Shown one piece after another: positions 1 to 4,921 of a stretch of DNA of 7,637 bases; within the stretch, counting starts at the first letter, position 1, and the number at the start of each line of letters is the position of its first letter. Location: assembly GCA_900556555.1 (NCBI GenBank), contig USPF01000074.1:1-7637 (forward strand), read 5' to 3'. A program made the position numbers and the translations under genes. The notes beneath the pieces are model-generated. The model searched no databases. It was not told the origin of the DNA and was given only the letters and a program-made list of their open reading frames with translations. The DNA comes from an uncultured Blautia sp. (lineage in GTDB: Bacteria; Bacillota; Clostridia; Lachnospirales; Lachnospiraceae).

Positions 1-49
1 GACAGGCTGCTTATGAGGCAGCTACTCTAACCTGCTGAGTTAAGGGTCC
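1..49 (-). tRNA. tRNA with CAU anticodon, 5' part (3' end outside window)
   Basis: Read on the minus strand, the 5' part of a tRNA folds cleanly. It has acceptor strand GGACCCT, then TA, D-stem ACTC/GAGT around loop AGCAGGTTA, and a perfect anticodon stem GCTGC/GCAGC around loop CTCATAA with anticodon CAT at 15-13. Five variable-loop bases reach the window edge; the T-arm and 3' acceptor strand are missing. The anticodon stem lacks the three G-C pairs of initiator tRNA, so this is elongator Met or the Ile2 type (CAU modified to read AUA). The first D-stem pair is A-U instead of the usual G-C, a mild divergence that would fit a mobile-element tRNA. It lies downstream of the dgt terminator, so it is probably transcribed separately or as part of a cluster to the left. 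Confidence 0.88.
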
Positions 50-60
50 TTATGGGGATT

Positions 61-86
61 AGAAAAGACACCCTGGATGGGTGCCC
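61..86 (-). terminator. Rho-independent terminator ending the dgt unit
   Basis: On the minus strand, GGCACCC (85-79), loop ATCCA, GGGTGTC (73-67) form a 7-bp stem with one G-U pair, followed at once by TTTTCT (66-61). The stem begins 7 bases beyond the stop codon of the 92-679 gene. The opposite strand has an A-C mismatch in place of the G-U pair, so the minus strand is the favoured direction. It separates the dgt unit from the tRNA. Confidence 0.8.
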
Positions 87-91
87 TCTCT

Positions 92-679
92 TTATACTGT
101 TCTCGCTTCATAAAATACTATATATTCTTCTCCTGTTGGTTCTTTGCTCTTATTGCAATTTTGAGCAAAACTCCACTCTAGTAAAACACTTTTATCTTCC
201 AATAAATCATCACGAAATGTTCTTTTTATTTCTTTAACCGCATTTAAAATTTTATGTTTCTCTTCCTCGCTCAGAAATTTTTCATCACCGTCTATCTCTT
301 CTTTTTCGTTTTGGTACTGTATAGTTACATTTCTATCTGAATATGTTACCATATTCCACAAGTCATCTTTTACCGCTTCAATGATTATTCTATTTCTTCT
401 AACTTCCAGAGTTCCACTCTTATTAGCAACAAAATATGGATAAAAAAGAACCATTCCTTTATCTTTCATTTGCTGTAAAAGCCCATCTGCAAATTCTTTT
501 GCCTCTAGGGCATCAGCTCCTACTAATCTTGGAAGATTTAAATCATTTCCACGAAACACTGCACTTCTAACAGTCCATAGTAAATCTTCTTGCAATTCTT
601 CGTTGCCTTTATATTCTTTCCACGGGACAGACGGTAAATTCATATTTTGTAATTCCAAAAATCCCATTAATTTATTCAT
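92..679 (-). CDS. Uncharacterised 195-aa protein linked to dgt
   Basis: I do not recognise this family. The protein (MNKLMGFLEL...) is soluble-looking: no signal peptide, membrane segment or Cys cluster. It has an aromatic/hydrophobic stretch near residues 77-86 (MVLFYPYFVA), a beta-rich middle with basic residues around 92-112, and a charged, helical Glu/Lys section around 125-160. ATG at 679 is preferred over a GTG three codons upstream, because that GTG lies within the ribosome site AAGGTGG, which sits 5 bases before the ATG. The gene starts 15 bases after the dgt stop and ends just before a terminator, so it is the second gene of a dgt transcript. The pairing suggests a job tied to the dGTPase (regulator, partner or second effector), but that is inference from position only. 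Confidence 0.85.
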   Translation of the reverse strand: MNKLMGFLELQNMNLPSVPWKEYKGNEELQEDLLWTVRSAVFRGNDLNLPRLVGADALEAKEFADGLLQQMKDKGMVLFYPYFVANKSGTLEVRRNRIIIEAVKDDLWNMVTYSDRNVTIQYQNEKEEIDGDEKFLSEEEKHKILNAVKEIKRTFRDDLLEDKSVLLEWSFAQNCNKSKEPTGEEYIVFYEARTV

Positions 680-694
680 TATACCCACCTTATA

Positions 695-1993
695 TTATAT
701 TACTATTTTGTCAAACGGTATTCCAGTCAGCTCTTCGTATCTGTTTATAGCATATGAATCCATCATGCCTGACACATAGTCGCAAATCAATCTAGTTTGT
801 AACTGCCCTATATCTTTTTCATATTTATACTGCTCAATAATGTTGTCAGCTCTATATTCTGGTGGTAAAAGTTTTTTATCCTTTTCATATATATCTACTA
901 GCCCTTCGATGATTTTATCGCCTTTTCTTTCATAGGTATAAACTGCATCGTTATGGTTTATACAACGAAATGTTATCTTTTTTAATCCATCTGCCATTTC
1001 TTTATAATGCATAAAATCTATTTCTTTATCATTAACAGTACCTGTTTTATTTTTGTATTCATCAGTAATTTCGCATATTCCTAAATCATTTATAAGGGCA
1101 TTAATTATTCCTGAAGATAGCTCTTGTCTAAAAAGTTTTGAATACTCCGATGAATCAAGTCCTCTCTTACCGTATCCGCTGTTTGTCTGGCTTTGTTCCA
1201 CAATTCTTTTCAATTCCTTAAACGAATCAGTGTCTCCATATTCAGAGAAATACTCATGCAAAATTTCATCTATAGTAAAACATTTTTGTCGTAATCCATC
1301 TTCTAAATCATGGGCAGCATAAGCAATCTCATCTGCCACATCAACAATTTGAACATCGTATGTGCGTACTTTTAATTCATGCTCATCTACGAATTTTTTC
1401 AAAAAATCATAATCATCATCATATAAAAATTTTTCATGTGCTATCCCGTTTTCATCTTTACGTTTATTAAAGTACTTCACAACACTTAATAAAGTTCGGT
1501 ATGTCAGATTCAGCCCTGGAAAATCTGCTCTTTTGCGCTCAAGAGATGTTAAAATTCTCAATGTTTGAGCATTACCCTCAAAACCGCCTATATCTTCAAA
1601 AATTTTATTTAATGTTCTCTCACCAGAATGTCCAAATGGCGGGTTTCCTATGTCATGTGCTAGTGAGCCAGCCTCTACCACGTATGTTTCTGACATCGTA
1701 TATCTTGAAATACAAGCAATTGACCTAGCAATCTGTGCCACTTCTAAACTATGAGTGAGTCTATTTCGGAAAAATTGATCTGGTCTAATTCCTAACAATT
1801 GCATCTTTCCTTGTAGCCTTCGAAAAGAAGACGCATACATAATACGTGAATAATCTCTCTGAAACTGTCCATCTTGTCGCTTTCTATTCTTTTCCTCATG
1901 AAATCTTTCATCCATAAATTCAGAATTTAATTTGCTCCGATATTTTCTTTCAATCTCTTCTGAAAGTTCAAAAAGGGGTTTCATCTCTGACAT
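695..1993 (-). CDS. dgt: dGTP triphosphohydrolase (HD-domain dGTPase)
   Basis: This cytosolic HD-superfamily metalloenzyme is predicted to hydrolyse dGTP (possibly other dNTPs) to the nucleoside and inorganic triphosphate. The 432-aa product carries the family signature in order: RRLQGKMQL near 58-66, RNRLTHSLEVAQIAR near 76-90, LAHDIGNPPFGHSGE near 111-125, FEGNAQTLRIL near 138-148, and VADEIAYAAHDLEDG near 219-233. The expected metal ligands H81, H113, D114 and D221 are all present, so the enzyme looks intact. Its length is between short bacterial homologues and E. coli Dgt. ATG at 1993 is chosen over an upstream TTG because GGAGGAAGG lies just before it and the TTG falls in that site. It is the first gene of a two-gene unit, driven by the promoter at 2081-2108 with a LexA-like operator. 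dGTPases are known both in dNTP pool control and in anti-phage defence by nucleotide depletion; which applies here is not shown. Confidence 0.95.
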   Translation of the reverse strand: MSEMKPLFELSEEIERKYRSKLNSEFMDERFHEEKNRKRQDGQFQRDYSRIMYASSFRRLQGKMQLLGIRPDQFFRNRLTHSLEVAQIARSIACISRYTMSETYVVEAGSLAHDIGNPPFGHSGERTLNKIFEDIGGFEGNAQTLRILTSLERKRADFPGLNLTYRTLLSVVKYFNKRKDENGIAHEKFLYDDDYDFLKKFVDEHELKVRTYDVQIVDVADEIAYAAHDLEDGLRQKCFTIDEILHEYFSEYGDTDSFKELKRIVEQSQTNSGYGKRGLDSSEYSKLFRQELSSGIINALINDLGICEITDEYKNKTGTVNDKEIDFMHYKEMADGLKKITFRCINHNDAVYTYERKGDKIIEGLVDIYEKDKKLLPPEYRADNIIEQYKYEKDIGQLQTRLICDYVSGMMDSYAINRYEELTGIPFDKIVI

Positions 1994-2080
1994 TTTACCT
2001 TCCTCCAATACATTTATCTAATTCTATTTTATACCAATACCCTACATATTTCAACAAACATCTGTATTAGAGATAAATAA

Positions 2081-2108
2081 ATTATAGAACAATTGTTCTG
2101 TTTTGCAA
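2081..2108 (-). promoter_or_regulatory. Sigma-A-type promoter of dgt
   Basis: On the minus strand, a -35 box TTGCAA (2108-2103) is separated by 16 bases from a perfect -10 box TATAAT (2086-2081). The predicted start of transcription is near 2074, giving a leader of about 80 bases before the dgt ATG. The promoter lies just downstream of the terminator at 2124-2154, so dgt should be insulated from the operon to its right. A weaker second candidate (TTGTTG at 2057-2052, 18-base spacer, TATAAA at 2033-2028) lies in the leader. Confidence 0.75.
2086..2099. promoter_or_regulatory. LexA-box-like operator (GAAC-N4-GTTC palindrome)
   Basis: AGAACAATTGTTCT is a perfect 14-bp palindrome that fills most of the dgt promoter spacer and shares one base with the -10 box. 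Its core GAAC-AATT-GTTC matches the GAAC-N4-GTTC form of SOS boxes bound by LexA in Gram-positive bacteria. A repressor bound here would block RNA polymerase. The match in sequence and position is seen directly; that LexA is the protein, rather than a phage repressor with a similar site, is inferred. Confidence 0.65.
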
Positions 2109-2123
2109 GATGAAATTCTGCAC

Positions 2124-2154
2124 AAAAAATACCCTACCGAAGTAGGGCATTTTT
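2124..2154 (-). terminator. Rho-independent terminator with UUCG loop
   Basis: On the minus strand, CCCTAC-TTCG-GTAGGG (2147-2132) is a 6-bp perfect stem closed by a C(UUCG)G tetraloop, followed by TATTTTTT (2131-2124). A-rich sequence before the stem can extend the pairing, and the plus strand also ends in CATTTTT, so it may work in both directions. It should stop the transcript of the 7544-2321 operon before it enters dgt. Confidence 0.88.
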
Positions 2155-2170
2155 CAGATAAAGTATTTGA

Positions 2171-2253
2171 GGTGACGGTCTCTATGCTTTTCCCTGCAAA
2201 GGCGTTACCGTCTGGGCCTGATACAGCAACAGGGCTGTGACACCCTGCTGCCG
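2171..2253. other. Hairpin-rich non-coding element in the operon/dgt spacer
   Basis: The 327-base gap 1994-2320 has no convincing gene. Its right part is unusually GC-rich and folded. On the plus strand, GGTGACG (2171-2177) pairs with CGTTACC (2203-2209), and inside it GCTTTT (2186-2191) pairs with AAAGGC (2198-2203); these compete for base 2203. Alternatively GACGGT (2174-2179) pairs with ACCGTC (2207-2212). A second hairpin pairs CAGGG (2230-2234) with CCCTG (2243-2247), extended by CAG (2224-2226) with CTG (2248-2250) past a CAA bulge. The CCCTGC loop of the first could pair with CAGGG of the second. The G-U pairs in the first stems work only as plus-strand RNA, whereas the neighbouring genes give a minus-strand transcript. 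It could be a small RNA, a 3'-UTR structure, or a recombination or binding site. I cannot assign a known family. Confidence 0.4.
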
Positions 2254-2318
2254 TTATACGAAGGATTTTAACTGGCTAATCAGATTTAACCTGAGTAAAC
2301 TATAGCATATTGTTTGTG

Positions 2319-2345
2319 TGTCATTCTATGTCATTCTGTGTCATC
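2319..2345. repeat. 10-bp direct repeats over the 3' end of the DUF1492-like gene
   Basis: The plus strand reads TCATTCTATG, TCATTCTGTG, then TCATCT, about 2.5 copies of a 10-bp unit preceded by TG. On the coding strand this gives repeated AGAATGACA and forms both the last codons and the TGA stop of the gene at 2321-2755. A 10-base unit is not a multiple of three, so copy-number change would alter the C-terminus. Confidence 0.6.
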
Positions 2346-2755
2346 TTAAAATTTTCCAGTGCTTTCGAATGAAATCTATGTATTTGTTTCCATGAATAAT
2401 CCATTTTCACTGCAATCTCTTCCCACTTCATTCCTCTGATATACCGATAGTTCAGAACATCTTTTTCGTTCTCACCCTGCAATTGCTCTATCTTATCACG
2501 GATAGATTTTAAGTGTTCAATACACTCATCTGCTGCTTCTTTGATTTCTCCTTCCAGCTCGTCCACCCTTGCAGCATATCCAGACAAATCACCTCCGCCT
2601 GATCCGTGAGGCATACCATCCTGTACAACCGAAGGACACATTTTATTAAGCCTTAGTTCCTGTAACTGCTCCTCCAGGCGTTGCTTTTTCCTTTGTGCTC
2701 TTCGGTATCCCCACAGGTATTCTTTTTTCTTCTCATTCTCTGTTTTTACATCCAC
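2321..2755 (-). CDS. DUF1492/ArpU-like phage transcription regulator (sigma region 4-like HTH)
   Basis: The 144-aa protein has the layout of small phage and mobile-element regulators of the DUF1492/ArpU type. It has a basic N-terminus (KKKEYLWGYRRAQRKKQRLE), a long coiled-coil-like charged centre, and a C-terminal helix-turn-helix from about residue 100: VLNYRYIRGMKWEEIAVKMD, then YSWKQIHRFHSKALENF, as in sigma-70 region 4. It probably binds DNA or RNA polymerase; in related phages such genes close the early region and act on late genes. GTG at 2755 is chosen because AGGAGG lies 9 bases upstream; an earlier in-frame GTG at 2764 directly abuts that site. The region between the coiled coil halves is Gly/Pro-rich (GMPHGSGGGD). 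It is the last gene of the operon, followed by the hairpin-rich spacer and terminator. Confidence 0.82.
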   Translation of the reverse strand: MDVKTENEKKKEYLWGYRRAQRKKQRLEEQLQELRLNKMCPSVVQDGMPHGSGGGDLSGYAARVDELEGEIKEAADECIEHLKSIRDKIEQLQGENEKDVLNYRYIRGMKWEEIAVKMDYSWKQIHRFHSKALENFKMTQNDIE

Positions 2756-2760
2756 TGGAA

Positions 2761-2946
2761 TCACCCTCCTTCCAAATAGCTAATGATAGTTTTAAAGTTT
2801 CTTATTCTCCCAATTGCCCTTTCTATGCTTTGCTCTGTTTTATTATAACGACTTTTTGAAGCATCATCTTTTGCATCTATTAAATCTTTTTCTATGTCTG
2901 TCAAGCATTCCAGCAAGAGGTCTTTTGGTTCTTTCTCTTTTTTCAC
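2761..2946 (-). CDS. Small charged helical protein, unknown function
   Basis: A 61-aa protein (MKKEKEPKDLLLECLTDIEK...) that is highly charged and probably mostly helical, with no motif I recognise. It starts with GTG in a GTGA overlap with the stop of the upstream gene, and AGGAGG and AGGAG both lie close upstream, which indicates translational coupling. Its end carries the AAGGAGG that serves the DUF1492-like gene downstream. Its place in the operon suggests a minor partner of the regulators here, but no function can be read from the sequence. Confidence 0.7.
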   Translation of the reverse strand: MKKEKEPKDLLLECLTDIEKDLIDAKDDASKSRYNKTEQSIERAIGRIRNFKTIISYLEGG

Positions 2947-3230
2947 TTTCTCCTATCCCTCCTGTATCGTTTCCTGCCCTTTCGGTCTTTGATATGTATG
3001 CTTTCTAAGGTATAACCCAGAAGACTTAGCGTTTGCTCTATGCTGTCAAATACCTGCTCTACATATCTGTGGTTTTCTTTTGCTATATTCCTCATGGCAG
3101 CTTCTTCCGTTGGTACTGCTGCCCCGGATCCGTTCTTCATCATTCTGCTGCCTCCTCCTTCCTCACATATCCGACATACCTGCTGCCCTTCTGGGATTAT
3201 TTCTCCACATGCTATGCATCTGTCTTCCAT
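2943..3230 (-). CDS. Small zinc-ribbon protein
   Basis: A 95-aa protein opening with a compact zinc-ribbon: C5-x2-C8 and C19-x2-C22 (CIAC ... CRIC), expected to bind one zinc ion. A Gly/Ser-rich linker follows near 24-36, then a helical middle (IAKENHRYVEQVFDSIEQTL) and a strongly basic tail (KDRKGRKRYRRDRRK), which suggests nucleic-acid contact. ATG at 3230 is supported by AAGGAG 8 bases upstream. It lies 11 bases after the frameshifted small gene and overlaps the next gene by GTGA. Small proteins of this form are common in Clostridia phages, without known function. Confidence 0.8.
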   Translation of the reverse strand: MEDRCIACGEIIPEGQQVCRICEEGGGSRMMKNGSGAAVPTEEAAMRNIAKENHRYVEQVFDSIEQTLSLLGYTLESIHIKDRKGRKRYRRDRRK

Positions 3231-3241
3231 GTCCTCACTCC

Positions 3242-3504
3242 TTATAATCTTTTTACTCTGCCAAAAGCCTCCAAAACATCCGTTATGCGGTATAATTCTG
3301 CTACATCTCCTAAATCATCTTCAAACCACTGTACCCCATCTGTACCCACGCATTTTAGCACCAGCCCGTAATAATCCTCTTCGTACTCTGTCGCAGCTTC
3401 CTTGATATCATCGATTGTGAGTTTCCCTTTTTTTCTTCCTGATGACCAGCATCCAGTTTCCTTGTGCGTCATAGGCAGCTTCGCAACTAATTCCTTTTTT
3501 TCAT
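3242..3504 (-). CDS. Small protein gene with apparent frameshift at an A7 run
   Basis: The body encodes an acidic small protein (LTIDDIKEAATEYEEDYYGL...FGRVKRL) of unknown function. The natural start is the ATG at 3504-3502: it overlaps the previous gene's stop as ATGA and has GGAGG 7 bases upstream. Read in that frame, it gives only MKKRN before TAG at 3489-3487. The body lies in the -1 frame; one more A (or two fewer) in the seven-A run (3501-3495) would give MKKKELVAKLPMTHKE and an 87-aa protein. The body frame has no ATG with a good ribosome site: its ATG at 3472 lacks one, and a far-upstream TTG at 3538 is unlikely. Explanations are a recent mutation, a sequencing error in the run, slippage of polymerase or ribosome at the A run, or phase variation. 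Confidence 0.6.
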
Positions 3505-3692
3505 TCCAGCACCTCCTCCCTGATCTGCTCGTCTTCAAGTTTTATGATATTGTCCCCTCCCCAGAATATTGCGCCGGCTGGTGTTATCTGTATGCACTTT
3601 ATCCAGCTTTCTGCTTGTGCTTCTTTCCCGGCATAAACTGTTTTCCGCCTGCGGAGGTAGGTTTTCCCGACAACTAATTTTTCTTTATCCAT
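3501..3692 (-). CDS. Small basic protein, unknown function
   Basis: A 63-aa protein (MDKEKLVVGKTYLRRRKTVY...) with alternating hydrophobic and charged residues that suggest a small beta-rich fold: KLVVGKTYLRRR, WIKCIQITPAGAIFWG and NIIKLEDEQIREEVLE. The pattern 'VGKTYLRR...G...A.FW' resembles small phage proteins with SH3-like or barrel folds, but I cannot name a family. ATG at 3692 has AGAGGAAA upstream. The stop overlaps the next ATG (ATGA), so translation of the next gene is probably coupled. It follows the 399-aa gene by 18 bases. Confidence 0.75.
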   Translation of the reverse strand: MDKEKLVVGKTYLRRRKTVYAGKEAQAESWIKCIQITPAGAIFWGGDNIIKLEDEQIREEVLE

Positions 3693-3710
3693 GACATTTC
3701 CTCTTTTCTT

Positions 3711-4910
3711 TTACAGAAACTCTTCCACATTCATCTGGCCGGGAATGCTGGTATCTTCTTCTATAACATATCCCTTACAGTCCACTGGTTCTTTTAACCA
3801 TCTCTCCAGTTCCGCCCGGTTATCTAGGAAGGACAGCTGAAAACTTTTATTCTGGTATTCTTCCACCAGATAACAGGCCATTCCATATGCCGTCAGGCTG
3901 TCTATGTAATCCTTACGGCTTCCAAAAGGCTTCTCCATGATTTCTGTTGCTGTCTCAGAGGTTTCTTCTGCATCTTCCTCAGCCTCTGGCTTATGGTCTT
4001 CTGTTTCCTTCGTATTCTGAACAACAGGTTCCTTATTTTCCACGGAAGGCTTCTTGGATTTTTGCGCCGGCGCAAATGCTTCTTTCTTTTGTTTTTCCTC
4101 CTTTTTGGCCGGTTTTTCCATTTCCGGCTGTATGCCGGTTTCTTTTTCTGACAGCTTCTCTTCTTCTTTTTTTGGTGTCTCTGCTTCTTCCCCTCCGAAA
4201 TAATTCTGCCACGTCTCATTCCCTGCTGCTGAGCTTTCGAAAATCTCTAAAACCTGCTGGTAAAACTCCCACCAGGTCATATCCTTTGGTGTCCCGCCAA
4301 ACTTCTTTACTGTTATACGGTTTTCGTACATCATGAGGAAGAACAGTCCTTTTTTGTAAGAGCGGTTTCCTCCAGGGTTTACAATCTCCACAAATCCTTT
4401 GATGTTTGATTCCTCAAAAGCCGGAACAGAAAACACAGCGTTTAAGGTTTCCGGATGGTCTTTGAAAAATTCTTCTATGAGCTTTTGTAAGTCATCGGCC
4501 ACACCTGTTTCCGGAGCTGTCTTGTTAAACCGTTTTAATTCCCGGATATCTTCCCTGGATGTCTCCTGCTGCACCATCTGCCTGTCACCCTCCGGAAGCT
4601 TCAGCATCTCTTCCAGCTGGCTCCTTCCCAGGTCCTCATATTCCGGCCGGAGGGTCTTGGAATACCCGTCTACGGAATATTCCCGGTTGATGCTCATGAA
4701 GCGGCTGGTGGTAGAGGCTTCCAGCCCGTACTCTGCTTTTGCAAATTCTGTGATGCTCTTATATCCATCCTGCTCATAAAGCTTCTGGTCTTCAATCTTC
4801 CTAAGGGCATAGCCGATCCGGACAAAGCTCTGTTTCACGCCCAGGAGCTCCTGCCTGAGTTTCTGTTTTACCTGCAGCCAGTCATCCAGTGTCATCTGTA
4901 CATATTCCAT
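3711..4910 (-). CDS. Three-part 399-aa protein with a helical, possibly DNA-binding N-terminus
   Basis: I cannot assign a named function. Three parts are visible. Residues about 1-130 are helical, with a stretch (GYKSITEFAKAEYGLEASTT, then SRFMSINREY) that reads like a helix-turn-helix of the kind found in ParB-like or plasmid/phage regulators. Residues about 137-235 form a globular part with Trp/Phe-rich segments (FFLMMYENRITVKKFGGTPK, WWEFYQQVLEIF). Residues about 241-326 are a low-complexity Glu/Lys/Pro linker. Residues about 327-399 form a compact C-terminal domain (FGSRKDYIDSLTAYGMACYL...). ATG at 4910 has AAGGAGG 6 bases upstream. It lies 11 bases after pcfJ, so it is co-transcribed with it. 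The layout suggests a DNA-bound adaptor, by inference only. Confidence 0.85.
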   Translation of the reverse strand: MEYVQMTLDDWLQVKQKLRQELLGVKQSFVRIGYALRKIEDQKLYEQDGYKSITEFAKAEYGLEASTTSRFMSINREYSVDGYSKTLRPEYEDLGRSQLEEMLKLPEGDRQMVQQETSREDIRELKRFNKTAPETGVADDLQKLIEEFFKDHPETLNAVFSVPAFEESNIKGFVEIVNPGGNRSYKKGLFFLMMYENRITVKKFGGTPKDMTWWEFYQQVLEIFESSAAGNETWQNYFGGEEAETPKKEEEKLSEKETGIQPEMEKPAKKEEKQKKEAFAPAQKSKKPSVENKEPVVQNTKETEDHKPEAEEDAEETSETATEIMEKPFGSRKDYIDSLTAYGMACYLVEEYQNKSFQLSFLDNRAELERWLKEPVDCKGYVIEEDTSIPGQMNVEEFL

Positions 4911-4921
4911 GATTTTCCTCC

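Noticed and set aside
52..237. Plus-strand 61-aa hydrophobic frame
   Set aside because: It overlaps the terminator and the 3' end of the dgt-linked gene in antisense; the hydrophobic make-up is what reversed AT-rich coding gives.
2028..2057. Second dgt promoter (TTGTTG, 18-base spacer, TATAAA)
   Set aside because: Both boxes are weaker than those at 2081-2108 and the region is AT-rich, so such matches are expected by chance.
2171..2290. Plus-strand coding remnant in the spacer (short frames such as LIQQQGCDTLLPLYEGF)
   Set aside because: The frames are short, have no start with a ribosome site, and the inverted repeats explain the sequence better.
3902..4219. Arg/Lys-rich 105-aa frame on the minus strand
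   Set aside because: It is an out-of-frame reading of the Glu/Lys linker of the 399-aa protein and has no ribosome site or sensible composition.
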